From Lachnospiraceae bacterium (GTDB taxonomy: Bacteria; Bacillota; Clostridia; Lachnospirales; Lachnospiraceae): DNA of 64,000 nucleotides. The first letter of the stretch is position 1. Every line of letters begins with the position of its first letter. The translations under genes were made by a program, and so were the position numbers. Below are positions 8,596 to 17,373 of the stretch, piece by piece. The stretch covers positions 79,035 to 143,034 of the forward strand of contig JAGBBP010000021.1 of assembly GCA_017938405.1 (NCBI GenBank). Direction: 5' to 3'. Below the pieces are notes generated by a model. That model was not told where the DNA came from. It saw only the letters and a list, made by a program, of their open reading frames with translations, and searched no databases.

Positions 8596-10911
8596 ATGAA
8601 AAATGAGATTAAAGTTATGCCGCTTGTAGCACTGCGAAATATCACAGTGCTTCCCGGCATGTTATTACATTTTGATGTCAATCGAAAGATAAGTATTCAG
8701 GCCATTGAACAGGCTATGAAGTCGGACCAGATGATTTTTGCGGTCATGCAAAAGGACGCATCGGTAGAGGCTCCGAATATTGACGATTTGCACCAGGTGG
8801 GATGCGTGGCCAGAATTAAGCAGATTATTAAGCTGCCGGGAAATCTGGTACGTGTTTTGATTACAGGTGAGGAGCGAGGAGAGCTTGACTATTTGGTAAG
8901 TGTCTCCCCTTATTTTTCTGCCCAGATAACGGTCACAGGGCAGGAAAAGGCAAGTGGATTTTCTGCGGTAGAACAGCGGGCGATGATCGGTACCCTGCAT
9001 GATTTACTGGAAGTATATTTTTCTGTAAACACGAAAGCCGGGAAAGACATCGCGGAGCAGCTGATGGGGGTAACGGAGCTGAATCGTTTGATGGAACAGA
9101 CGATGGCAATGCTTCCCCTTACCACAAAGCAGCGTCAGGCATTGTTGGAAGAGGTGGAGTTCTTTTCCCGTTTTGAATTGCTGGCACAGATTATTGCAAA
9201 TGAAATCGAAGAACTGCGGATTCGCAAGGATTTGCAGACTAAGGTAAAGGCCAAGGTAGATAAGAATCAAAAAGAATATGTGCTCAGAGAACAGATGAAG
9301 GTCATCCGTGAAGAGCTGGGAGAAAGCAACGAAGCGGATGAATTTGTAAAAAAAGCAGAAGCATTACAAGCTTCTGCAGAGATTAAAGAAGCGATTTTAA
9401 AGGAAATCGAACGTTATAAACGTTTGGGAGGCGCTGCTTCGGAAGGCGCGGTAGCCCGTACCTATATCGAGATCTTGCTTTCCATGCCGTGGGATAAGGC
9501 AACACAGGAGAATTTTGCGCTGGGAGAAGCCAAAGATATTCTGGAGCGAGACCATTACGGAATGGAAAAGGTAAAAGAGCGTATTTTGCAGTATTTGGCA
9601 GTCAGGAAGCGTACGGGAACCGCCGGCGGAACGATTTTGTGTCTGGTGGGACCGCCGGGTACCGGTAAGACGTCCATTGCCCATTCCGTGGCGGAAGCGT
9701 TGGGGAAGAACTACGTGCGTGTTTGTCTCGGAGGAGTCCGGGATGAGGCGGAAATCCGCGGTCACAGACGCACCTATATCGGTGCCATGCCGGGGCGTAT
9801 CGCGGCGGGAATCAAACAGGCGGGTGTAAAGAATCCGTTGATGTTATTGGATGAAATCGATAAGGTGGCAAGCGATTATAAGGGTGACCCGAGTGCGGCA
9901 TTGTTGGAGGTTCTGGACCCGGAGCAGAATGCCCGGTTTATGGATCATTACCTGGATTTACCGCTGGATTTATCCGAGGTACTGTTTATTGCAACTGCAA
10001 ATACCTTGCAGACCATACCAAAGCCGCTCTTAGACCGTATGGAAGTAATCGAATTATCCAGCTACACCGAAACCGAGAAGTTTTTTATTGCAAAGAAGCA
10101 TTTGCTGAAAAAACAGATTAAGAAAAACGGTTTGACGAATAAAGAAATTAAGGTAACCGACGGTGCCCTTAAGGCAGTCATCAGCGGTTATACTAAAGAA
10201 GCCGGCGTGCGTAAGCTGGAGCAGAAAATAGGAGAACTGTGCCGGAAGGCGGTTTGGAATCTGGATGCGGCGGAAGAAATGCCGGATTTGCCGGTGAAGA
10301 TTACCGAAAAGGAATTGTTTGAGTATCTCGGAAAGAAAAAATACCAAAAGGATACTGTGGCAAAGAAGGCCCAGGTGGGTATTGTCCGCGGTCTGGCATG
10401 GACCAGTGTGGGGGGAGATACTCTTGAAATCGAAGTGAATGTAATGCCGGGGAAGGGTGGAATTACACTGACCGGTAAGCTTGGCGACGTAATGAAGGAG
10501 TCCGCCCAGATTGCACTTACCTATGTGCGTTCCGTATGCGGCAAGTCTTTGGCCAAGGATTACTTTGAAAAGCATGTGCTTCATATCCACGTACCGGAGG
10601 GTGCGGTGCCGAAGGACGGCCCGTCTGCGGGAATTACCATGGCAACCGCCATTTACTCTGCCGTGACCGGAAAGAAGGTACGGGCGGATGTGGCAATGAC
10701 CGGTGAAGTGACGCTCCGCGGTCGTGTGCTGCCGATCGGCGGATTGAAAGAGAAATTATTGGCGGCAAAGCAGGCAGGAGTAAAGAAGGTGCTGGTTCCG
10801 GAAAAGAACGAAGCGGATGTGGCAGAGTTAGAGCCGGAGATTACAAAGGGACTTACCATTGTAACGGTGTCTACCATGGAGGAGGTACTTTCGGAGGCGT
10901 TGGCAAATTAG
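8596..10911 (+). CDS. lon: ATP-dependent protease Lon
   Basis: A 771-residue LonA-type protease. Order: N-terminal substrate-binding (LAN) domain up to about residue 200, coiled helical segment, AAA+ domain with Walker A GPPGTGKT (352-359), then the C-terminal peptidase with the Ser-Lys dyad Ser677 (PKDGPSAG) and Lys718 (IGGLKEK). It degrades damaged and regulatory proteins in the cytoplasm. It is last-but-one in the tig-clpP-clpX-lon-engB run; engB follows after 45 bases. Confidence 0.97.
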   Translation: MKNEIKVMPLVALRNITVLPGMLLHFDVNRKISIQAIEQAMKSDQMIFAVMQKDASVEAPNIDDLHQVGCVARIKQIIKLPGNLVRVLITGEERGELDYLVSVSPYFSAQITVTGQEKASGFSAVEQRAMIGTLHDLLEVYFSVNTKAGKDIAEQLMGVTELNRLMEQTMAMLPLTTKQRQALLEEVEFFSRFELLAQIIANEIEELRIRKDLQTKVKAKVDKNQKEYVLREQMKVIREELGESNEADEFVKKAEALQASAEIKEAILKEIERYKRLGGAASEGAVARTYIEILLSMPWDKATQENFALGEAKDILERDHYGMEKVKERILQYLAVRKRTGTAGGTILCLVGPPGTGKTSIAHSVAEALGKNYVRVCLGGVRDEAEIRGHRRTYIGAMPGRIAAGIKQAGVKNPLMLLDEIDKVASDYKGDPSAALLEVLDPEQNARFMDHYLDLPLDLSEVLFIATANTLQTIPKPLLDRMEVIELSSYTETEKFFIAKKHLLKKQIKKNGLTNKEIKVTDGALKAVISGYTKEAGVRKLEQKIGELCRKAVWNLDAAEEMPDLPVKITEKELFEYLGKKKYQKDTVAKKAQVGIVRGLAWTSVGGDTLEIEVNVMPGKGGITLTGKLGDVMKESAQIALTYVRSVCGKSLAKDYFEKHVLHIHVPEGAVPKDGPSAGITMATAIYSAVTGKKVRADVAMTGEVTLRGRVLPIGGLKEKLLAAKQAGVKKVLVPEKNEADVAELEPEITKGLTIVTVSTMEEVLSEALAN

Positions 10912-10956
10912 AGGAAGTACAGGGCGGATTGTAACAGACGGTAAAGGAGAAATACG

Positions 10957-11559
10957 ATGAATGTAACAAAAGTGAATCTGGAGACGGTGTGTGGTATTAC
11001 CAGTAAATTACCGGAGAATTTGTTGCCGGAGTTTGCCTTTGCCGGGAAATCCAACGTAGGAAAATCTTCGTTGATTAACGGGCTTATGAACCGGAAGTCT
11101 TATGCAAGAACGTCTTCCCAACCGGGTAAAACCCAGACCATTAACTTTTATAATATCAACGAGAAGCTTTATTTTGTAGACTTGCCGGGGTACGGGTACG
11201 CAAAGGTATCCATGGAGCTTCGGGCAAAATGGGGCAAAATGATCGAACGGTATTTAAAGAAGTCCGAACAGTTAAAGTTAATCTTTTTGTTGGTGGATAT
11301 TCGTCATGAACCGTCGGAAAACGATAAGGATATGTACGATTGGATTGTACAGAACGGGTTTCAACCGGTTGTAATTGCTACAAAATTAGACAAAATCAAC
11401 CGCAGTCAGATTGCAAAACAAAGCAAGCTGATCCGGACAAGTCTCGGGATGCCGAAGGACGGTATTTTGATTCCTTTCTCGGCGGAAACAAAGCAGGGCA
11501 GGGACGAAATCTGGCAACGGATTGAGGAATTGCTTCCGAAGGAAACTGCAGAAGAGTAG
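10957..11559 (+). CDS. engB: Ribosome biogenesis GTPase EngB/YsxC
   Basis: A 200-residue single-domain Ras-like GTPase. G1 P-loop GKSNVGKSS lies at residues 30-38, G3 is DLPGYG and G4 is TKLDK. EngB/YsxC is needed for late assembly of the 50S ribosomal subunit. Position directly downstream of lon is the conserved location in Bacillota. Ribosome binding site AAAGGAG is at 10943-10949. A terminator follows, closing the operon. Confidence 0.95.
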   Translation: MNVTKVNLETVCGITSKLPENLLPEFAFAGKSNVGKSSLINGLMNRKSYARTSSQPGKTQTINFYNINEKLYFVDLPGYGYAKVSMELRAKWGKMIERYLKKSEQLKLIFLLVDIRHEPSENDKDMYDWIVQNGFQPVVIATKLDKINRSQIAKQSKLIRTSLGMPKDGILIPFSAETKQGRDEIWQRIEELLPKETAEE

Positions 11560-11575
11560 CGGAATGTAATAAAAG

Positions 11576-11620
11576 AGGGAATGTGGCGTATTGTTCGCAA
11601 CATTCCCTTTGCTTTTTGTA
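11576..11620 (+). terminator. Terminator after engB
   Basis: AGGGAATGT (11576-11584) pairs perfectly with ACATTCCCT (11600-11608), followed by a T-rich run. The left flank AATAAAAG reads CTTTTATT on the minus strand, so it may also stop the convergent DUF4364 operon. Confidence 0.8.
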
Positions 11621-11644
11621 AAAGTGTCAGGAGGGAAACAGGAA

Positions 11645-12196
11645 TCAGGATCCCGGATCCGTGGTGTCTTTCGTACCGTTTGCCAGAAGTTTGGTAATAA
11701 TATAGGTGTAAATGTCGGTACTGTTTTCCTTCCAATTGTTACAAAGCCGTTCCGCTTCCGCTTCGTTTGAAACCGTAATCTGGACATCCAGTAAAACGGA
11801 GTCCCGGTCCAGTATTTTACATTCCGCCAGATATTCGAAATGTTTGATTTCGTAGTAATCGGCCGGGGTGGATTGTTCTTCCTTTAATTGATAACGCTGT
11901 GCGGAAAGGTATTCGTCGATATCCGCTCTGGCAGCAGGAGAAATGTCCTTGAAAAAGAAGGAAAGGGCTTCACCGCCAGTTTCCGTAATATGATACAGGG
12001 TTTTGTTACGCACCACTTCTTTTGCAATGAATTCATCCTCCAGCAAATCGGTAATGGTTTCCTTTAAGGTGAAAAAATCCGTATAATTTTTTCCGATAAA
12101 GAAATCCGTAAGCTGAGAATCCGTCATAGGAAAATCGATTCGGTCCAAAATATAGAGAATCATTAATTTGTAAAGCATTAACATTTCGGATTGCAT
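11645..12196 (-). CDS. DUF4364 family protein
   Basis: A 183-residue cytoplasmic protein that fits the DUF4364 family of clostridia. The first ~90 residues look like a winged-helix fold (a helical segment, then LYHITETGG, typical of the wing of PadR/MarR-like domains), so a regulator is plausible but unproven. The start at 12196 is supported by AAGGAG seven bases upstream on the minus strand. It overlaps the end of the radical SAM gene by 19 bases, indicating translational coupling in one operon. Confidence 0.8.
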   Translation of the reverse strand: MQSEMLMLYKLMILYILDRIDFPMTDSQLTDFFIGKNYTDFFTLKETITDLLEDEFIAKEVVRNKTLYHITETGGEALSFFFKDISPAARADIDEYLSAQRYQLKEEQSTPADYYEIKHFEYLAECKILDRDSVLLDVQITVSNEAEAERLCNNWKENSTDIYTYIITKLLANGTKDTTDPGS

Positions 12197-13095
12197 AAGA
12201 AACTCCTTTCCAATTGGCGGTGTAATGTATTGAGTACGTTCTTTTTATCTCCGCTCCATAACGGAGCGATCAGACTGTGCTTCGGGCCGTCGCCGGTCAG
12301 ACGGTAAATGACGGTTTCTTCCGGAATCAACGGAAGCAGGTTTTGTAAAACAGAGATATAGGCATCCAAAGACATACAGGAAAACTCCGAGGCCGGTGCG
12401 CTGCGGTAATAATCCGCTAAATCCGTGTCTTTTAAAACATGCAGAAGCTGCAACTTGATTCCGTGAACGCCGGCGTTAACCACATGAGTTACCGTGGCAA
12501 CCATGTCTGCATACGATTCTTTCGGAAGTCCCAGTATTACATGGGTAATTACAAGAATACCGTGACTTTGCAGCCGGGAAACAGCATCATCATAAACTTC
12601 CAAAGGGTATCCTCTCCGAATAAATTCTGCGGAGGATTTATGTATGGTTTGTAACCCCAGTTCCACGTAAACCGGTTTGATTCGATTCAGTTCGGAAAGC
12701 AACAACACGCATTCCGGTGACAAACAATCCGGCCGGGTGGCAATGGATAGTCCCACAACCTCCGGGTCGGAGACGGCCTCCGTAAATATTTGTCGTAGAT
12801 AGGATACCGGTGCGTAGGTGTTGGTAAATGCCTGAAAATAGGCGATATAGCCGGCAAAACGACTTTTGTTTTTCGGTAACTTTGCCGCTATTTTTTGCTT
12901 CGCCTGCACAAGCTGTTCCGTGACGGAAAGGGAAGCGGAAGCGGCAAAATCACCGGAGCCTCCCTTACTGCAGAAAATGCACCCACGGGTGTCCAGGGTG
13001 CCGTCCCGGTTGGGACAAGACATGCCGCCGTTTAAAGAAATACGATATACTTTTCCGCCGAAACGGTTACGGTAATAGTCATTTGCGGTAATCAT
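12178..13095 (-). CDS. Radical SAM protein, YtqA/YhcC type (TIGR01212)
   Basis: A 305-residue radical SAM protein. Cys27, Cys39 and Cys42 form the spaced CX11CX2C cluster typical of the YtqA/YhcC subgroup rather than the usual CX3CX2C. Family members bind a 4Fe-4S cluster and S-adenosylmethionine; the substrate is thought to be RNA but is not established from this sequence. The ATG at 13095 is preferred because the AAAG overlapping the upstream stop codon can act as ribosome binding site; a GTG at 13101 is possible. It sits 7 bases after malic enzyme. Confidence 0.88.
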   Translation of the reverse strand: MITANDYYRNRFGGKVYRISLNGGMSCPNRDGTLDTRGCIFCSKGGSGDFAASASLSVTEQLVQAKQKIAAKLPKNKSRFAGYIAYFQAFTNTYAPVSYLRQIFTEAVSDPEVVGLSIATRPDCLSPECVLLLSELNRIKPVYVELGLQTIHKSSAEFIRRGYPLEVYDDAVSRLQSHGILVITHVILGLPKESYADMVATVTHVVNAGVHGIKLQLLHVLKDTDLADYYRSAPASEFSCMSLDAYISVLQNLLPLIPEETVIYRLTGDGPKHSLIAPLWSGDKKNVLNTLHRQLERSFLCNPKC

Positions 13096-13102
13096 AGGCA
13101 CT

Positions 13103-14254
13103 TTAGCGAATGTGTGCTTTTACTGCGGCACTTACCGCATCACAGACTCTCGGGTCAAACGGCTGCGGCATAATATTGTCTTCGGAAAGTTCTTCCTCCG
13201 GCACAAGGGCAGCAATGGCAAGGGCGGCTGCCAGTTTCATTTCTTCCGTAATCTGCGGAGCCCGACCCTCTAATGCGCCTCGGAAGATGCCCGGGAAGGC
13301 AACTACATTATTGACCTGGTTCGGAAAATCCGAACGACCGGTTCCGATGACTCTGGCACCGGCTTTCTTTGCCAAATCCGGCATGATTTCCGGAACCGGA
13401 TTTGCCATAGCGAAAAGAATTGCATCCGGGTTCATGGAAGCCACCATTTCTTCCGTAACAATATTCGGAGCGGAAACGCCCACGAAGATATCTGCGCCTT
13501 TTAAGGCATCTGCCAGAGAACCTTCTTTTTCCTCTAAATTGGTAACCTGTACCATTTCCTGTTGCATCCAGTTAAGACCGGCTGTTTTCTTGGAAAGCAT
13601 ACCTACTTTATCGCAAAGAATCAATTTCTTGAAACCGTAGCGTAACAGCAGCTTTGCAATGGCGATACCGGCGGAACCGGCGCCGTTTACCACAACCTGA
13701 CAGTTTTCTTTTTCTTTTCCTACCACCTTTAAGGCGTTGATAATACCGGCAAGTACCACAATAGCGGTACCGTGCTGGTCATCGTGGAACACCGGAATCG
13801 GTAAAAGTTCTTTTAACCGGGCTTCGATTTCAAAGCACCGCGGAGCGGAAATATCTTCTAGGTTGATTCCGCCGAAGGCCGGTGCAATATGTACAATGGT
13901 TTGAATAATCTCTTCCGTATCCTGGGTATCCAGACAAATCGGGAAGGCATTTACACCGCCGAATTCTTTAAACAACACACATTTTCCTTCCATAACCGGC
14001 ATGGCCGCTGCCGCACCGATATTGCCCAGTCCCAAAACCGCACTGCCGTCGGAAATAACCGCAACGGTATTGGATTTAATGGTGTAACGGTATACTTCTT
14101 CCGGATTTTCTGCAATCACTTTACAAGGTTCCGCCACGCCCGGGGTATAGGCAAGGGCCAAATCCTCTCTTGAATTTACGGTGCATTTTGCTTCCGTGCT
14201 TAATTTTCCGCCCCATTTTTCATGTAATTCCAAAGCTTTTTCCTGTATCGTCAT
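13103..14254 (-). CDS. Malic enzyme (malate oxidoreductase, decarboxylating)
   Basis: A 383-residue short-form bacterial malic enzyme. It converts malate to pyruvate and CO2 with NAD(P)+. The N-terminal catalytic domain is followed by a Rossmann domain with VVNGAGSAGIA, the nucleotide-binding loop. The ATG at 14254 is chosen because AAAGGAG precedes it; longer in-frame starts run into AT-rich promoter DNA. It is first gene of a minus-strand operon with ytqA-type and DUF4364 genes. Cofactor preference cannot be decided here. Confidence 0.93.
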   Translation of the reverse strand: MTIQEKALELHEKWGGKLSTEAKCTVNSREDLALAYTPGVAEPCKVIAENPEEVYRYTIKSNTVAVISDGSAVLGLGNIGAAAAMPVMEGKCVLFKEFGGVNAFPICLDTQDTEEIIQTIVHIAPAFGGINLEDISAPRCFEIEARLKELLPIPVFHDDQHGTAIVVLAGIINALKVVGKEKENCQVVVNGAGSAGIAIAKLLLRYGFKKLILCDKVGMLSKKTAGLNWMQQEMVQVTNLEEKEGSLADALKGADIFVGVSAPNIVTEEMVASMNPDAILFAMANPVPEIMPDLAKKAGARVIGTGRSDFPNQVNNVVAFPGIFRGALEGRAPQITEEMKLAAALAIAALVPEEELSEDNIMPQPFDPRVCDAVSAAVKAHIR

Positions 14255-14306
14255 AGCTACTCCTTTATAGATAATAATAATCAAAAAAAAATAAATTCTC
14301 ATCCGT

Positions 14307-14335
14307 ATTATACAATATAAGGTAGGAAAGTGCAA
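14307..14335 (-). promoter_or_regulatory. Promoter of the malic enzyme operon
   Basis: On the minus strand: TTGCAC (14335-14330), 17-base spacer, TATAAT (14312-14307). It lies 26 bases from the divergent promoter at 14361, so the two may compete or share regulation. Confidence 0.7.
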
Positions 14336-14360
14336 TAATGCAGAGAGACAAAAAAAGTGT

Positions 14361-14389
14361 TTGACGAATCAGAAAATAAGGAGTACAAT
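14361..14389 (+). promoter_or_regulatory. Promoter of the LacI-type sensor/GGDEF gene
   Basis: TTGACG (14361-14366), 17-base spacer, TACAAT (14384-14389). It is divergent from the malic enzyme promoter. Confidence 0.7.
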
Positions 14390-14443
14390 ATAGTCATAAA
14401 TACCTATGGGTGGCGACGACACGGCAGAAAGGGGGAGAACTGA

Positions 14444-16360
14444 ATGAAAAAAAGGAAAATTGCTATGCTTGCAGCATCTTGGGACGGTGAGGCGATGGAA
14501 GCCACGATTCACGGGATTAAGGCTCGTTTGGAAGGCACCGGAATGGATTTGCATGTTTTTATGTGTTTTCCGGCATTTGGTTTAGATTCACCGGAGAATT
14601 TCGGTCATTATAATATTTTTTCCCTGCCGAATTTGAATGAATATGAGGGTATTATTTTTTCCGTGAATGTAGTACACGGATATGAAATGGTAAAACGTTA
14701 TTTTTCGCAGGTTTTATCTGTTGACATACCGAAGGTGTCGTTAGAGTTGGAGATGGAAGGGATTCCGTCGGTGATTTCCAGCAGTTACGGAGCGGAATAT
14801 CAGTTGGTGGAACACCTGATTACGGAGCATGGTTGTCGCAAAATCAATTATGTAGGCGGAGCACCGGACCATCCGGATAATGTTGTCCGGAAGAAGGCAT
14901 ACATAGATGCATTGACCGCACACGGAATTGAAGTGGATGAGAGTCGAATCCGGGACTATGCGTTTGTGGATGTGAATGGCCGTCAGGCCTATGCGGATTT
15001 TAAAGAATTGGGAATGGAGATAGATGCTGTCGTATGCGCAAATGATGCCATGGCGTTGGGATATTGTCAGGCAGCGGAAGAGGACGGCAAATATCCGCCG
15101 GAGGATTTTCTTATCGCAGGATACGATAATGATGAGAATTCCAAAGGCTTTACACCGATGATTACTTCGGTGGATAAGGATGCTTACGGAATGGGACGTG
15201 AGGCTTGTGATGTGCTGTTACGTATTGTGGCCGGAGAAAAGGTTGGGTTGTTGCATGCTCATGAGCAAAAGCCGGTTTTGCGTGGCAGTTGCGGTTGCTA
15301 TTCGGAAGAAGAAAAGGTAGAGTTAACTACAACGCAGTTACGTCGTCTGATTTATTATCGTGTGAAAGAGGAAAATGAATATTTTGACAGATTAAACGGT
15401 GTTCGTCAGAACCTGGCGCTCTCCGATAACGAGGGATTGTTTGGCTACTATTTGGATGAGACTCTGACAAAGTATGATATTTACGGATATTGTATGTGTA
15501 TTAACCAGTCGGTATATTACGGGACCCATCAGCCGGAGTTCACTTGGGAAGCCGGTTATGATGAAGAGTTGTATGTGTTGGGTGGCGGAAGACAAGGTGT
15601 CCGTGAGGAAGAATCCCGGATTATTCGCAGAGAGGATTTGGTGCCGGATTATTTGATGCAGGAAGATGAGACGGTGCATGATTACATTTTTGTTCCGATG
15701 CAAAAGCAGGGGCCGTGTCTCGGTTACCTCGTATTGGTAGATGCTACCTGTGTGTTACCTCGTCGTATGCTTTTGTATATTTCTGCAACCGTGAACAACG
15801 CATATTACAACCTGCGTAACCTTGAGAATCTGAGGAAGATGAACAAGCGTCTGGATAATGTTTATGTAAAGGATGCCCTGACGGATATGTATAATCGTTT
15901 CGGTTACATGCGGGACGGATATGCAATGTTTGAAAAAAGCAGAGTTTACGGCAAGCCTCTTATGGTTATGTTTATGGATATGGACCGCTTGAAGGACATC
16001 AATGACATATTCGGACATTCTCAAGGCGATAATGCGTTGATTCTGTTCTCCAATGTGCTGAAAAAGTGCGTGGCGGATGAAAAGATTGCGGTACGCTACG
16101 GTGGCGATGAGTTCCTGATTATCGGTTCCGTGGAAGATAGGGAGGAGGCTGAAGCCTTCAAGCAGAAGCTGGAGGCTGAACTGGCGGCTACCAATGCAAG
16201 CTCCGGTCTGCCGTATCCGATTGAAGCAAGCATCGGCTATGTTTTGACGGATCCGAAGGGGAAGGACGAATTGGACGATTACGTAAAGCAGGCAGATGAA
16301 CTGATGTATGAAGTGAAAAAGAAAAATCGTAAAAACAGAAAGAGCTTTTTTGAAAGTTAA
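14444..16360 (+). CDS. Cytosolic LacI-type ligand-binding / GGDEF fusion, diguanylate cyclase
   Basis: A 638-residue protein without signal peptide or membrane segment. Residues 1-~290 match the periplasmic-binding-protein-like sensor of LacI/GalR regulators but lack the helix-turn-helix. Residues ~290-470 form a linker domain that may be GAF-like. Residues ~475-635 are GGDEF, with the active motif GGDEF at 553-557. The RxxD inhibitory site is absent (ADEK in that place). It should therefore be a soluble enzyme whose c-di-GMP output responds to a small cytosolic ligand such as a sugar; the ligand is unknown. Single gene with its own promoter and terminator. Confidence 0.85.
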   Translation: MKKRKIAMLAASWDGEAMEATIHGIKARLEGTGMDLHVFMCFPAFGLDSPENFGHYNIFSLPNLNEYEGIIFSVNVVHGYEMVKRYFSQVLSVDIPKVSLELEMEGIPSVISSSYGAEYQLVEHLITEHGCRKINYVGGAPDHPDNVVRKKAYIDALTAHGIEVDESRIRDYAFVDVNGRQAYADFKELGMEIDAVVCANDAMALGYCQAAEEDGKYPPEDFLIAGYDNDENSKGFTPMITSVDKDAYGMGREACDVLLRIVAGEKVGLLHAHEQKPVLRGSCGCYSEEEKVELTTTQLRRLIYYRVKEENEYFDRLNGVRQNLALSDNEGLFGYYLDETLTKYDIYGYCMCINQSVYYGTHQPEFTWEAGYDEELYVLGGGRQGVREEESRIIRREDLVPDYLMQEDETVHDYIFVPMQKQGPCLGYLVLVDATCVLPRRMLLYISATVNNAYYNLRNLENLRKMNKRLDNVYVKDALTDMYNRFGYMRDGYAMFEKSRVYGKPLMVMFMDMDRLKDINDIFGHSQGDNALILFSNVLKKCVADEKIAVRYGGDEFLIIGSVEDREEAEAFKQKLEAELAATNASSGLPYPIEASIGYVLTDPKGKDELDDYVKQADELMYEVKKKNRKNRKSFFES

Positions 16361-16363
16361 TAC

Positions 16364-16400
16364 ATGGGGCTGTCGTAACGTGCAGCCCCATTCCTTTTGT
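16364..16400 (+). terminator. Terminator after the LacI-type/GGDEF gene
   Basis: ATGGGGCTG (16364-16372) pairs perfectly with CAGCCCCAT (16383-16391), followed by TCCTTTTGT. Confidence 0.8.
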
Positions 16401-16455
16401 AAGAAAAGGAAGCGATAGTTATTTTGAAAAAGAGGATTCGGAGAAGGAGAAGATT

Positions 16456-17244
16456 ATGATAAGCAGTACGGCAAATCCGCGGGTGAAGAATGTGGTTTTA
16501 TTGCAGAAAAAAGGAAAAGAAAGAAAGTGCCAGGGGTTGTTTGTAATCGAGGGACGCAAATTATTGGAAGAAGTGTTGCGGGATGCCCCGGAGGCCATAG
16601 CGGAGATTTATGTCACGGAAGAATATCTGGCAGAGGAAGGACAGCGTGAGCCATTGACGGGCATGTGCTACGAGGTGGTTACGGATAATGTAATGAAGGC
16701 GATGACGGAGACCATGGAGCCGCAAGGGGTGGTGGCAACGGTACGTATGCCGAGGTACGATAAAAAACAATTGATGCGGAAGGAAACTGCGGTTTGGGTT
16801 GCATTGGAGGATTTAAGAGATCCGGGGAATCTGGGAACCGTTCTCCGGACTGCAGAGGCAGCCGGAGTGACAGGGGTGATATTAAGCAATAATTCGGTAG
16901 ATATATACAATCCGAAAGTGGTTCGTGCTACCATGGGGGCTATTTTCCGTGTGCCGCATTTTTATACGGAGGATTTTTTCGCTGAACTGGATGAATTGCG
17001 GACAATGGGGGCAACGGTATATGCGGCCCATCTTTCGGGCCGGCAGTTTTATGACGAACCGGAATATACCGGACGTTCGGTGATATTAATCGGGAACGAG
17101 GCCAACGGGTTAAGCGATGAAGCCACATCCCATGCGGATTGTCTGGTGAAAATACCGATGGAAGGAAAGGCAGAGTCCTTAAATGCGGCGGTAGCTGCGT
17201 CTCTTTTTGTGTATGAGGCATATCGGAAACGTAGAAATAAATAA
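16456..17244 (+). CDS. TrmH/SpoU family RNA 2'-O-methyltransferase
   Basis: A 262-residue SPOUT-class methyltransferase. An N-terminal substrate-binding domain (~90 residues) is followed by the SpoU fold with motif 1 (DLRDPGNLGTVLRTAEA), motif 2 (IGNEANGLS) and motif 3 (IPMEGKAESLNAAVA), which build the trefoil-knot SAM site. Family members methylate a ribose in rRNA or tRNA (RlmB- or YsgA-like); the target base is not readable. Ribosome binding site AGGAGAAG is at 16444-16451. Cytoplasmic. Confidence 0.9.
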   Translation: MISSTANPRVKNVVLLQKKGKERKCQGLFVIEGRKLLEEVLRDAPEAIAEIYVTEEYLAEEGQREPLTGMCYEVVTDNVMKAMTETMEPQGVVATVRMPRYDKKQLMRKETAVWVALEDLRDPGNLGTVLRTAEAAGVTGVILSNNSVDIYNPKVVRATMGAIFRVPHFYTEDFFAELDELRTMGATVYAAHLSGRQFYDEPEYTGRSVILIGNEANGLSDEATSHADCLVKIPMEGKAESLNAAVAASLFVYEAYRKRRNK

Positions 17245-17294
17245 GAATTTGTCGAAAAGGGACGAGCACTTTTGGAGAATGAGGAGAAAAATAA

Positions 17295-17323
17295 TTTCCA
17301 AAAATTGTAAAATAATGTATACT
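17295..17323 (+). promoter_or_regulatory. Putative promoter of the 321-residue membrane protein gene
   Basis: TTTCCA (17295-17300), 17-base spacer, TATACT (17318-17323). The -35 box is weak. Confidence 0.4.
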
Positions 17324-17373
17324 CGTTTCGGAAGGGCGTAGGTTTTGACGGTGCCTGACGGAAAGGAGTATAT

